64,000 nt of DNA, from the NCBI GenBank assembly GCA_041678005.1, contig JBAYOW010000007.1, positions 1 to 64,000 of the forward strand, given 5' to 3'. The position numbers and the translations under genes are program-made. Each line of letters opens with the position of its first letter. Position 1 is the stretch's first letter. A model generated the notes under the pieces. That model was not told where the DNA came from. It worked only from the letters and a program-made list of their open reading frames with translations, and did not search any database. Source of the stretch: Sulfurivermis sp041678005 (GTDB taxonomy: Bacteria > Pseudomonadota > Gammaproteobacteria > Thiohalomonadales > Thiohalomonadaceae). Positions 41,098-49,631 of the stretch are shown one piece after another.

Positions 41098-41918
41098 CGG
41101 CGAATGGTTATATTCAACATCACTTGACCAACCTGACTTATGGTCAGTTGCCTGGTGGCTAGTGGGGTTTTGCCCAGTCGGCTGCAGAAGCAAAAGCGAT
41201 GGGCTTTTGGGCGATTAACGTGGACTCGATGGCATGGTCCGTTGTGTTGGGTCTGGTATTTTTATTTTTGTTTCGCAGTGTGGCCAAAAAGGTAACGGCA
41301 GGCGTGCCTGGCGGCATGCAGAACTTCATTGAATGGATCATCGAGTTCATCGATAACTCAGTACGTGGTTCATTTTCTGGCAACAATCCAGTTATTGCGC
41401 CCTTGGCGCTGACAGTGTTCATGTGGATCTGGTTGATGAACTTCATGGATCTGCTGGCCATTGACCTGTTGCCACAGGCCTTTGCCCTGCTAGGAGTGGA
41501 TACGATCAAGGTAGTGCCGACCACCGATCCCAATATCACCTTCGGTATGTCGATTGCCGTGTTCTGGTTGATTCTTTATTACAGTGTTAAAAATAAAGGC
41601 GTGGGCGGCTTCATCGGTGAGCTGGCGTTTCAGCCTTTCCCCAAGTTTCTTTTTCCTGTCAATTTATTGCTCGAGGGCGTGTCGCTGCTAGCCAGGCCTA
41701 TTTCTCTGGCACTGCGTCTGTTCGGTAATATGTATGCCGGTGAGATGATCTTCATCTTGATCGCCTTGATGTATGGCGCTGGATGGGCATTGGGCGCCTT
41801 TGCAGGGGTGTTGCAGTTGGGTTGGGCGATTTTTCATATTCTGATCATCACGCTGCAGGCCTTCATCTTCATGACCTTGACCATTGTATATATGGATATG
41901 GCTCATACGGAACACTGA
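41079..41918 (+). pseudogene. atpB: ATP synthase subunit a with in-frame amber codon at position 28
   Basis: Subunit a forms the proton half-channels of F-ATPase. Read from ATG 41079 the frame gives MASEELTANGYIQHHLTNLT and YGQLPGG, then TAG at 41160-41162, then WGFAQSAAEAKAMGFWAIN and the rest of a normal subunit a. The total of 279 codons matches the family. After the stop the protein is complete, including the essential Arg in SLALRLFGNMYAGE and the C-terminal QAFIFMTLTIVYMDMAH. An ATG at 41199 (MGFWAINVDS) could restart translation just before the first membrane segment and lose only the periplasmic tail, so some function is possible. The ribosome-binding site for that ATG is weak. Confidence 0.9.
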
Positions 41919-41956
41919 TTTTTATTTTTGCTTTTAACTGCCTTTAGGAGAGAACC

Positions 41957-42196
41957 ATGGAAATGTCTATTGCCCTTGTCTACATAGCTGGCGCACTGAT
42001 GATGTCTTTCGGCGCGCTGGGAGCCGCGATCGGTATCGCCATACTGGGTGCCCGCTTTCTCGATGGCGCGGCGCGTCAGCCTGAGTTGATCCCGCTGCTG
42101 CGCACCCAGTTTTTCATCATGATGGGGCTGGTTGATGCGGTGCCAATGATCGCGGTTGGTATCGCTTTCTATGTGCTGTTTGCCGTGGTTGGTTAA
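41957..42196 (+). CDS. atpE: ATP synthase subunit c
   Basis: The c-ring subunit of F0, a 79-residue hairpin of two membrane helices. The loop ARQPELIPLLRTQ and the ion-binding Asp60 in GLVDAVPMIAVG are conserved. The residues around Asp60 are those of proton-type rings and lack the Gln-Glu-Ser-Thr set of sodium types, so proton coupling is inferred. ATG 41957 follows AGGAGAGAACC. No lesion was seen. Confidence 0.97.
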   Translation: MEMSIALVYIAGALMMSFGALGAAIGIAILGARFLDGAARQPELIPLLRTQFFIMMGLVDAVPMIAVGIAFYVLFAVVG

Positions 42197-42263
42197 GAGG
42201 CTGGGCGTAGTCTGGGTTTTGCAGGGCACCACTTAATCCACTTATTTCACGCGAGGTACGAAG

Positions 42264-42734
42264 ATGAATATCAATGCGACCCTGATAGGTCAGTTCATTG
42301 CATTCTTCGTGTTCGTCTGGTTTGTGATGAGGTACATCTGGCCTCCGCTGATCAATGTACTGGACGAGCGCAAAAAGGTAATTGCCGATGGTCTGGCCGC
42401 TGCCGAACGAGGCAAGAACCAACAGATTCTTGCCGAGCAGAATGCCGCCAAGGTGATACACGAAGTGAAGCAACAGGCCGCCGAGATCCTGACCAGGGCC
42501 GAGCGGCGCGCCAACGAGATTGTCGAAGAAGCGAAGGAGGCCGCCCGCGCCGAGGGTGATCGGATCAAGGCCGCCGCCAGCGCAGAAATCGAACAGGAAG
42601 TCAGTCGTGCCCGCGAGCAGCTGCGTGGCCAGGTTGTAAGCCTGGCTGTGAGTGGTGCTGGCAAGGTCATACAGCGCGAGCTGGACGCCAGTGCGCATGA
42701 TGATTTGCTGCAAGATCTCATTACACAGATCTAA
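42264..42734 (+). CDS. atpF: ATP synthase subunit b
   Basis: The peripheral stalk subunit, 156 residues: one N-terminal membrane helix (GQFIAFFVFVWFVMRYIWPP) and a long, charged coiled coil rich in Ala, Glu and Lys. MNINATLIGQ is the usual gammaproteobacterial start, and ATG 42264 follows a GCGAGGTACGA site. It ends 12 nt before atpH. It appears intact. Confidence 0.97.
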   Translation: MNINATLIGQFIAFFVFVWFVMRYIWPPLINVLDERKKVIADGLAAAERGKNQQILAEQNAAKVIHEVKQQAAEILTRAERRANEIVEEAKEAARAEGDRIKAAASAEIEQEVSRAREQLRGQVVSLAVSGAGKVIQRELDASAHDDLLQDLITQI

Positions 42735-42746
42735 GGGCAAAGATGC

Positions 42747-43283
42747 ATGGCTGAGATTACAACCATCGCTCGCCCCTACGCACAGGCTGTGTTTGAGCTG
42801 GCGCAAGAGCAGGGCAAGCTGAAAGACTGGTCGGCACAGTTGCATTTAATGGCAGTGGTGCTCAGCCATCCTGAGTTGGTGGCCATCATTACGAGCCCAA
42901 GCATAACGCGGACTGAGCGCGGCCAACTGGTCAGCGATATTTGTGGTGACAGGCTGGACGTGGGTGGCAGAAACTTGCTGCAGGTGTTGGCTGAAAATGA
43001 CCGGCTCACCTTGTTGCCAGAAATAGCCGCGCAGTTTGAGTTGGCGCGTGCTGCCGCTGAAAGCCGCATTACCGCCGAGGTAGTAGCGGCCACACCGCTT
43101 TCTGCAGATCAGCAACAGGCCATTGCCAAGGCGCTTGCCAAGCGCCTGGGTCGTGAGGTGATGCTGGAGTGTCAGGTAGATCAAACTCTGCTTGGTGGAG
43201 CCATTGTGCGTGCAGGTGACATGGTCATAGATGGTTCGGTTATTGGCCGATTGAACAAGCTGAGTACGGCGCTGCTGCGCTGA
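42747..43283 (+). CDS. atpH: ATP synthase subunit delta
   Basis: The 178-residue delta subunit connects the b stalk with the top of the alpha3-beta3 head. It starts MAEITTIARPYAQAVFELA, the typical N-terminus, and ends in GGAIVRAGDMVIDGSVIGRL and LNKL near the C-terminus. It lies between atpF and atpA in the normal order and appears intact. Confidence 0.97.
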   Translation: MAEITTIARPYAQAVFELAQEQGKLKDWSAQLHLMAVVLSHPELVAIITSPSITRTERGQLVSDICGDRLDVGGRNLLQVLAENDRLTLLPEIAAQFELARAAAESRITAEVVAATPLSADQQQAIAKALAKRLGREVMLECQVDQTLLGGAIVRAGDMVIDGSVIGRLNKLSTALLR

Positions 43284-43309
43284 TCCGGGCTGCTTTAGAG
43301 GATAAATTA

Positions 43310-44854
43310 ATGCAACAACTCAATCCGTCAGAAATCAGTGAACTGATTAAACAACGTATTGCCGGCTTCAAGGCCGAGGTCGAGGCGCGCACGGAAGGTA
43401 CCGTGGTCAGTTTGTCTGATGGCATCGTGCGCATACACGGTCTGGCCGACGTCATGTCCGGTGAGATGCTGGAATTCCCCGGCGATACATTTGGTCTGGC
43501 GCTCAATCTGGAGCGTGATTCCGTCGGCGCGGTCATTCTTGGTGATTATGAACATATCACTGAGGGCGATAAGGTGATGTGCACCGGCCGCATCATGGAG
43601 GTCCCGGTTGGTGAGGCATTGTTGGGTCGGGTGGTCGATGCCTTGGGTTTGCCTATAGATGGCAAGGGGCCGGTCAATGCCGAGGCCACCTCACCTACCG
43701 AAAAGATTGCCCCGGGCGTGTTGTGGCGTAAGTCTGTAGACCAGCCGCTACAAACTGGTTTGAAGGCAATTGATGCCATGGTGCCTGTAGGTCGCGGTCA
43801 ACGTGAGTTGATTATCGGTGACCGGCAGACCGGCAAGACGGCGGTGGCTATCGATGCCATAATCAATCAAAAAGGCACCGGCGTTAAGTGTATTTATGTT
43901 GCCGTGGGGCAGAAGGCATCTTCCATCGCCAACACGGTTCGCAAGCTGGAAGAGCATGGTGCGCTCGAGCACACAATTATCGTTGCGGCGACCGCATCTG
44001 ATTCTGCTGCCATGCAATATATCGCGCCATACGCAGGTTGTGCCATGGGTGAGTATTTTCGTGACAAGGGCGAAGATGCCTTGATCGTTTACGATGACCT
44101 GACCAAGCAGGCCTGGGCCTATCGTCAGGTATCCTTGCTGCTGCGTCGTCCGCCAGGGCGTGAGGCTTATCCTGGTGATGTATTCTATTTGCACTCGCGT
44201 TTGCTCGAACGCGCTGCACGAGTCAATGCAGATTGGGTAGAGAGACACACCAACGGAGCGGTAAAGGGCAAAACCGGCTCACTGACGGCGCTGCCAATCA
44301 TCGAGACCCAGGCCGGTGACGTATCTGCCTTCGTGCCAACCAATGTCATCTCGATTACCGATGGACAGATCTTCCTGGAATCCGATCTGTTTAATGCCGG
44401 TATCCGTCCAGCTATCAATGCCGGTTTGTCGGTGTCTCGTGTTGGTGGCTCGGCACAGACCAGGATCATCCAGAAGCTGGGTGGTGGTGTTCGTCTGGCG
44501 TTGGCGCAATACCGTGAGTTGGCGGCGTTTGCGCAGTTTGCCTCTGACCTCGATGAGGCCACACGCAAGCAGATTGATCGTGGTCAGCGCGTTACAGAGT
44601 TGATGAAGCAGCTGCAGTATTCACCGATGACAGTCGCGCAAATGGCTACATCATTGTTTGCTGCCAACGAGGGTTATCTGGACGATGTCGCAGTCAACAA
44701 GGTGGTCGATTTTGAAGCGGCCTTGCAGAGTTTCATGAAGTCCGAGTGTGGCGAGCTGCTCCGTACCATTAATGCCAATGGTGATTACAACAGCGATATA
44801 GAAAGCGCTTTGCGCGAGGCCCTGGATAAGTTCAAGGCCAGCAGCTCATGGTAA
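43310..44854 (+). CDS. atpA: ATP synthase subunit alpha
   Basis: The regulatory head subunit, 514 residues, the usual length. It begins MQQLNPSEISELIKQRI, has the Walker A segment GDRQTGKTAVAIDAI near residue 170, the LSVSRVGGSAQT motif containing the conserved Arg of the interface (near residue 373), and ends in EALDKFKASSSW. All residues I can check are conserved, in contrast to atpD two genes away. ATG 43310 follows AGAGGATAAATTA. Confidence 0.98.
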   Translation: MQQLNPSEISELIKQRIAGFKAEVEARTEGTVVSLSDGIVRIHGLADVMSGEMLEFPGDTFGLALNLERDSVGAVILGDYEHITEGDKVMCTGRIMEVPVGEALLGRVVDALGLPIDGKGPVNAEATSPTEKIAPGVLWRKSVDQPLQTGLKAIDAMVPVGRGQRELIIGDRQTGKTAVAIDAIINQKGTGVKCIYVAVGQKASSIANTVRKLEEHGALEHTIIVAATASDSAAMQYIAPYAGCAMGEYFRDKGEDALIVYDDLTKQAWAYRQVSLLLRRPPGREAYPGDVFYLHSRLLERAARVNADWVERHTNGAVKGKTGSLTALPIIETQAGDVSAFVPTNVISITDGQIFLESDLFNAGIRPAINAGLSVSRVGGSAQTRIIQKLGGGVRLALAQYRELAAFAQFASDLDEATRKQIDRGQRVTELMKQLQYSPMTVAQMATSLFAANEGYLDDVAVNKVVDFEAALQSFMKSECGELLRTINANGDYNSDIESALREALDKFKASSSW

Positions 44855-44868
44855 ATGAGGGTTGATCG

Positions 44869-45732
44869 ATGGCCAGCGGTAAAGAGATACGGAGCAAGAT
44901 CAAGAGCGTAGAAAATACGCAGAAGATCACCCGCGCAATGGAAATGGTGGCGGCCAGCAAGATGCGTCGTGCCCAGGAGCGGATGGCGGCTACGCGTCCT
45001 TATGTCGAGCGTATGTGTAGTGTGATTCAGCATCTGGCCCATGCTCATGTCGAGTACAAACACTCCTACATGGTCGAACGCGAGATCAAACGGATTGGCA
45101 TTATTGCCATTTCAACAGATCGCGGCCTGTGTGGTGGCTTGAACATCAATATGTTCAAGGCGGCATTGAATACCATGCAGGAGTGGCACGATAAGCATGT
45201 CGAGATCGATCTGTGCACTATAGGTCAGAAGGCGCAGAGTTTCTTCAGTCGGACTGGTGGACGGATACTGGCGCAGGCCACTCACTTGGGCGATGCGCCG
45301 AAGCTGATAGATGTCATCGGCACGGTCAAGGTAATGCTCGATGCCTATGATCAGGGCGAAATCGATCGGGTTTATCTGATCTATAACCGCTTTGTCAGCA
45401 CGATGACACAGGAGCCACGTGTAGATCAGTTGCTCCCGGTGACAGTGGCGGAGTCAGACGAAAAACTAAAGCATTACTGGGATTATCTTTATGAGCCCAG
45501 CGCAGAGGCCGTGCTCGATCAATTGTTGACACGCTATGTCGAGTCCCTAGTCTATCAAAGTGTAGTCGAAAACGTTGCCTGTGAGATGTCGGCCCGGATG
45601 GTGGCGATGAAGGCCGCCTCGGATAACGCAGGCAGCTTGATCGATGAATTGCAGCTGACCTACAACAAGGCCAGACAGGCAGCGATTACTCAGGAATTAT
45701 CCGAGATCGTTGCCGGTGCATCGGCCGTCTAA
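44869..45732 (+). CDS. atpG: ATP synthase subunit gamma
   Basis: The rotor shaft, 287 residues. The N-terminal helix (GKEIRSKIKSVENTQKITRA followed by MEMVAASKMRRAQ) and the C-terminal helix (MVAMKAASDNAGSLIDELQL then YNKARQAAITQE) that together make the coiled-coil axle are well conserved, and the TDRGLCGGLNI core motif is present. It starts 14 nt after atpA. It appears intact. Confidence 0.97.
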   Translation: MASGKEIRSKIKSVENTQKITRAMEMVAASKMRRAQERMAATRPYVERMCSVIQHLAHAHVEYKHSYMVEREIKRIGIIAISTDRGLCGGLNINMFKAALNTMQEWHDKHVEIDLCTIGQKAQSFFSRTGGRILAQATHLGDAPKLIDVIGTVKVMLDAYDQGEIDRVYLIYNRFVSTMTQEPRVDQLLPVTVAESDEKLKHYWDYLYEPSAEAVLDQLLTRYVESLVYQSVVENVACEMSARMVAMKAASDNAGSLIDELQLTYNKARQAAITQELSEIVAGASAV

Positions 45733-45769
45733 AGGCAAAATCAGATTTAATTTCAAGGGGAACTGAATA

Positions 45770-47144
45770 ATGAGTTCTGGCAAGATAGTGCAGGTTATCG
45801 GTGCTGTGGTAGACGTGGAGTTTCCGCGCAGTGCCATGCCCAAGGTGTTCAACGCATTGACCGTGGCTGAGGCCGGCTTGACGCTGGAAGTTCAGCAGCA
45901 GCTGGGTGATGGCGTGGTTCGTAGTATTGCCATGGGCTCTACCGATGGCCTCAAGCGTGGTATGGCCGTCAATGATACCGGTAGTGCGATTACCGTGCCG
46001 GTAGGTAAGGCAACCCTGGGTCGCATCATGGATGTGTTGGGCAACCCGGTGGATGAGGCTGGGCCGGTAGATGCCGAGTTGAAGATGCCGATTCATCGCA
46101 AGGCGCCAGCCTATGAAGATCAGGCGGCATCGGTGGAAATTCTGGAAACCGGTATCAAAGTTATCGACCTGGTAATGCCGATCGCCAAGGGCGGCAAAGT
46201 TGGTCTGTTTGGTGGTGCGGGCGTCGGCAAAACCGTGACACTGATGGAGTTGATTCGCAATATTGCTGTTGAGCATTCCGGCTTTTCTGTCTTCGCAGGT
46301 ATCGGTGAGCGTACTCGTGAAGGTAATGACTTCTACCATGAAATGCGTGAAGGTGGCGTACTCGACAAGGTTGCGCTGGTTTATGGCCAGATGAATGAGC
46401 CGCCAGGTAGCCGCCTGCGCGTGGGCTTGACCGGTCTGACCATGGCCGAGTATTTCCGCGATGAAGGCCGCGATGTGCTACTGTTTATCGATAATATCTA
46501 TCGCTACACCCTGGCTGGTACAGAGGTTTCGGCGCTGCTCGGTCGTATGCCTTCGGCGGTTGGCTACCAGCCTACATTGGCCTCGGAAATGGGTGCGCTG
46601 CAGGAACGTATTACATCCCAGGACAGGTTCAATCACATCGTTTCAGGCAGTATACGTGCCTGCGGATGACCTTACCGACCCATCACCAGCGACGACATTT
46701 GCCCACCTGGATGCAACCCTGGTGTTATCACGTCAGATCGCCGAATTGGGTATTTATCCTGCAGTAGATCCGCTGGATTCAACTTCACGCCAGTTAGATC
46801 CAATGGTCGTCGGGCAGGAGCATTACAGCGTTGCGCGGCGCATGCAGGCGACCTTGCAGCGTTACAAGGAACTGCGCGACATCATCGCCATTCTTGGCAT
46901 GGATGAGTTGTCGGAATAGGACAAGTTAACCGTGGCGCGCGCGCGCAAGATTCAGCGCTTTCTTTCACAGCCATTTTTTGTGGCCGAAGTGTTTACCGGT
47001 GCAGCCGGCAAGTATGTCAGCCTGAAGGATACGATTCGTGGCTTCAAGGGCATAGTCGATGGCGAATTTGACCATCTGCCGGAGCAGGCCTTTTATATGG
47101 TCGGTCCGATTGAAGAGGCCATCGAGAAGGGCAAGCATATTTAA
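45770..47144 (+). pseudogene. atpD: ATP synthase subunit beta, frameshifted and with an in-frame amber codon
   Basis: Subunit beta bears the catalytic sites. The first frame (45770-46669, 299 residues) has Walker A GGAGVGKT at residues 148-155, GERTREGNDFYHEM and LLFIDNIYRYTLAG, and then goes out of frame after ITS (46616-46618), where homologues read ITSTKTGSITS. One base (46619) stands between ITS and RTGSITS in the next frame, so two bases are lost. The new frame runs SFQAVYVPADDLTDPSPATT on to MDELSE, and then TAG at 46917-46919 stands where homologues have a second Glu (SEEDKL). After it the frame continues DKLTVARARKIQRFLSQPFF to 47144. Restoring both gives 458 residues, exactly the family size. 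A Phe replaces the usual Val/Ile in TSFQAVYVP. A functional beta subunit is not expected from this copy. Confidence 0.92.
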
Positions 47145-47181
47145 TGGCATTCGGCTGGCGTGTACATAGAGGACTGGCGTT

Positions 47182-47607
47182 ATGGCAATGACTATGCATG
47201 TAGATGTTGTAAGTGCCGAAAGCTCGATCTACAGTGGCACGGTCGAGGCGGTATTCGCCCCGGCGCAAATGGGTGAGGTCGGCATTATGCCGCGCCATAG
47301 CCCATTTCTTGCCCAGCTCAAACCAGGCCAGGTGCGCATCATAAAGCGGGGTGGCGAGGAAGATTTTTTCTATGTCTCAGGTGGCTTGATCGAGGTGTTG
47401 CCGCATACCGTGACCGTGCTTGCCGACACTGTCTTGCGGGCGCAGGATGTGGATGAGGCAGCCGCTATCGAATCCAGGGAGCGCGCCGCGCAGGCCGTGC
47501 GAGACAGAACTGGCGAGATGGAATGGGCAGAGGCCCAGATCGAGCTTGCCAGGGCAATTGCACAATTACAGGTGATTCAGCATTTACGCAAACTGGCAAA
47601 GCGCTGA
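47182..47607 (+). CDS. atpC: ATP synthase subunit epsilon
   Basis: The 141-residue epsilon subunit, the inhibitory rotor component. It has the beta-sandwich motif GEVGIMPRHSPFLAQLKPGQ, GGLIEVLPHTVTVLADT, and the C-terminal helix pair around AQIELARAIAQLQ. An AGAGGA site lies 8 nt before ATG 47182; ATG 47188 is also possible. It is the last atp gene and is followed by a strong terminator. Confidence 0.96.
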   Translation: MAMTMHVDVVSAESSIYSGTVEAVFAPAQMGEVGIMPRHSPFLAQLKPGQVRIIKRGGEEDFFYVSGGLIEVLPHTVTVLADTVLRAQDVDEAAAIESRERAAQAVRDRTGEMEWAEAQIELARAIAQLQVIQHLRKLAKR

Positions 47608-47632
47608 CAAGCTCACTGCGCTGGATGAGAAT

Positions 47633-47668
47633 AAAAAAGGTCAGTGATAAACTGGCCTTTTTTATTTT
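47633..47668 (+). terminator. Terminator of the atp operon
   Basis: AAAAAAGGTCAGT (47633-47645) and ACTGGCCTTTTTT (47651-47663) form a 13-bp stem with one G-T pair and a 5-nt loop, with an A-run before and T-run after. It is an intrinsic terminator that could work in both directions, 26 nt after the atpC stop. Confidence 0.9.
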
Positions 47669-47681
47669 GGAGAACAGGATA

Positions 47682-48170
47682 ATGGCAGCAGCCAAAGTCG
47701 GATTGGGCAAGGTGGTTTCAGTCACCTATACCATACGAGATCAGGCAGATGACAATCTGTTGGAGGTGGTGGAGATCCCGGTGGATTATCTGCATGGCGG
47801 ACGGGCTGGTCTGTATCGGCAGATCGAAACAGCATTGGCAGGCAAGCAAGTGGGTGAACGTGTCGAGGTTGTGCTCATGCCAGAAGATGTCTTTGGTCCA
47901 CGCGATCCCGGTTTGACGTTCACTGATGCGATTGAAAATGTGCCACCCGAGTTCCGTCAGTTGGGTGCGCAGGCCGAGTTTACCAATGAAAGTGGTGAGA
48001 CCGTGACGATGACGGTTACACACATTGACGCGGGGACGATCACGCTTGATGGCAACCACCCGCTGGCAGGAAAAAATCTTGTCTTTGCGGTAACTGTCGC
48101 GGCAATCCGCGATGCCACGCCACAGGAGATGATGACGGGTGAAGCGGCCCAGGTTCAGGGGATGCACTGA
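47682..48170 (+). CDS. slyD: FKBP-type peptidyl-prolyl isomerase, SlyD-like
   Basis: A 162-residue SlyD-type isomerase with an FKBP domain and the flap insert: VGLGKVVSVTYTIRD, DYLHGGRAGLYRQIETAL (a replacement of the typical YLHGxxxLIxGLExAL), VVLMPEDVFGPRD, the GAQAEFTNESGETVTMTVTH flap and the HPLAGKNLVFAVTV return. The metal-binding His/Cys tail of E. coli SlyD is absent. It starts directly after the atp terminator and ends 6 nt before glmU. It may act as folding helper and metallochaperone-like protein. Confidence 0.88.
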   Translation: MAAAKVGLGKVVSVTYTIRDQADDNLLEVVEIPVDYLHGGRAGLYRQIETALAGKQVGERVEVVLMPEDVFGPRDPGLTFTDAIENVPPEFRQLGAQAEFTNESGETVTMTVTHIDAGTITLDGNHPLAGKNLVFAVTVAAIRDATPQEMMTGEAAQVQGMH

Positions 48171-48176
48171 GGCATT

Positions 48177-49541
48177 ATGAGCAAGCCTATCGAAGCAGTC
48201 ATTCTGGCGGCAGGCCAGGGTACGCGAATGAAATCCGCGCTGCCCAAGGTTTTGCACGAGATCGGTGGTCAGCCGATGCTGGCGCGGGTGTTTCAAACCG
48301 CAAAGGCGCTCGCAGCACAGACAATTCATATTGTCCATGGACACTGTGCGGAACTCGTGCGCGAACGTCTGGTTGAGTTGAATGCAAACTGGGTGTTGCA
48401 GGCAGAACAATTAGGCACGGGCCATGCAGTAGCACAGGCCATGCCCGAGGTAAGCGATGATAGTTTGGTGTTGATCCTCTACGGTGATGTGCCACTTATT
48501 GAAACTGATACCTTATACAAGCTTTTGGCTGCTGCCGATAACGGCCTTGGTCTGCTGACAGTTGAGCTGGCAGATGCTACGGGCTATGGACGCATCGTGC
48601 GTGATGCCTCAGGAGGGGTGTTGCGAGTAGTTGAGCAAAAAGATGCCACGCCTGCGGAACTGGCAATACGCGAGATCAATACGGGTCTGCTGGCAGCACC
48701 GGCAGTACAGCTACGTGATTGGTTGGCGCGGCTGGATAATAATAATGCCCAGGGCGAATATTATTTGACCGATATTATTGCGCTGGCGGTAGCCGATGGC
48801 GTGATGATCAATACGGTGCAAGCCCCTGACATTGAGCAGGTCAGCGGGGTTAATGATCGTGTGCAACTCGCGGCCATGGAGCGAGCCTTGCAGAAGAGAC
48901 AGGCTCAGCGATTGATGTTGGCAGGTGTGTCACTGCGTGATCCGGCGCGCTTCGATTTGCGCGGGGAGTTACACGCTGGGCTTGATGTAAGTATAGATAT
49001 AAATGTTGTTATTGAAGGTCGTGTTGTACTGGGTGATGGCGTGTCCATAGGTGCCAATTGTATATTGAAGGATGTTGAGATCGGCGCCGGTACAGAAATC
49101 AGGCCAATGAGCATGATCGAATCGTCGCGTATCGGCCAGCACGCCTGCATCGGGCCGTTTGCGCGCATAAGGCCGGAGAGCGAGATTGCCGATGGTGCCC
49201 ATGTGGGTAATTTCGTCGAGATCAAAAAGAGCATTATTGGCGTGGGTTCGAAGATCAGTCACCTGAGTTATATCGGCGATACCACGATGGGCGCAAGGGT
49301 GAATATTGGCGCGGGTACGATTACCTGTAATTACGATGGTGCCAATAAACACCGTACGGTAATTGGTGATGACGTATTCATAGGCTCCGCTACACAGCTT
49401 GTTGCTCCTGTCACCATCCACGATCAGGCAACTATTGGTGCAGGCTCCACTATCACCAAGGACGCGCCAGCTGGTGAGCTTAGCTTGAGCCGTAGCAAGC
49501 AGATGACAATATCCGGTTGGCGCAGGCCAGTGAAGAAGTAA
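48177..49541 (+). CDS. glmU: Bifunctional UDP-GlcNAc pyrophosphorylase / GlcN-1-P acetyltransferase
   Basis: GlmU does the last two steps of UDP-N-acetylglucosamine synthesis. The N-terminal half (about residues 1-230) has the uridyltransferase motif LAAGQGTRMKSALPKVLHEI, GTGHAVAQA and YGDVPLI; the C-terminal half is a left-handed beta helix of hexapeptide repeats with the catalytic His in RPESEIADGAHVGNFVEIKK and YDGANKHRTVIGDDVFIG. The 454 residues equal the usual length. It precedes glmS as in many Gammaproteobacteria. Confidence 0.98.
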   Translation: MSKPIEAVILAAGQGTRMKSALPKVLHEIGGQPMLARVFQTAKALAAQTIHIVHGHCAELVRERLVELNANWVLQAEQLGTGHAVAQAMPEVSDDSLVLILYGDVPLIETDTLYKLLAAADNGLGLLTVELADATGYGRIVRDASGGVLRVVEQKDATPAELAIREINTGLLAAPAVQLRDWLARLDNNNAQGEYYLTDIIALAVADGVMINTVQAPDIEQVSGVNDRVQLAAMERALQKRQAQRLMLAGVSLRDPARFDLRGELHAGLDVSIDINVVIEGRVVLGDGVSIGANCILKDVEIGAGTEIRPMSMIESSRIGQHACIGPFARIRPESEIADGAHVGNFVEIKKSIIGVGSKISHLSYIGDTTMGARVNIGAGTITCNYDGANKHRTVIGDDVFIGSATQLVAPVTIHDQATIGAGSTITKDAPAGELSLSRSKQMTISGWRRPVKK

Positions 49542-49631
49542 GTAATGATCGATCTAAACGTAGGGAGCGCAGAACTCGACTGTTTGACGTGATGTTTTGC
49601 TAGCTAGGCACAAAATTTTAGAGGAATACAT

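Noticed and set aside
41160..46919. Reassignment of TAG to an amino acid
   Set aside because: TAG terminates trpG, crp, glmS and the LysM gene at the normal protein ends, so it is an ordinary stop. Two internal TAGs in a damaged operon are better explained by mutation.
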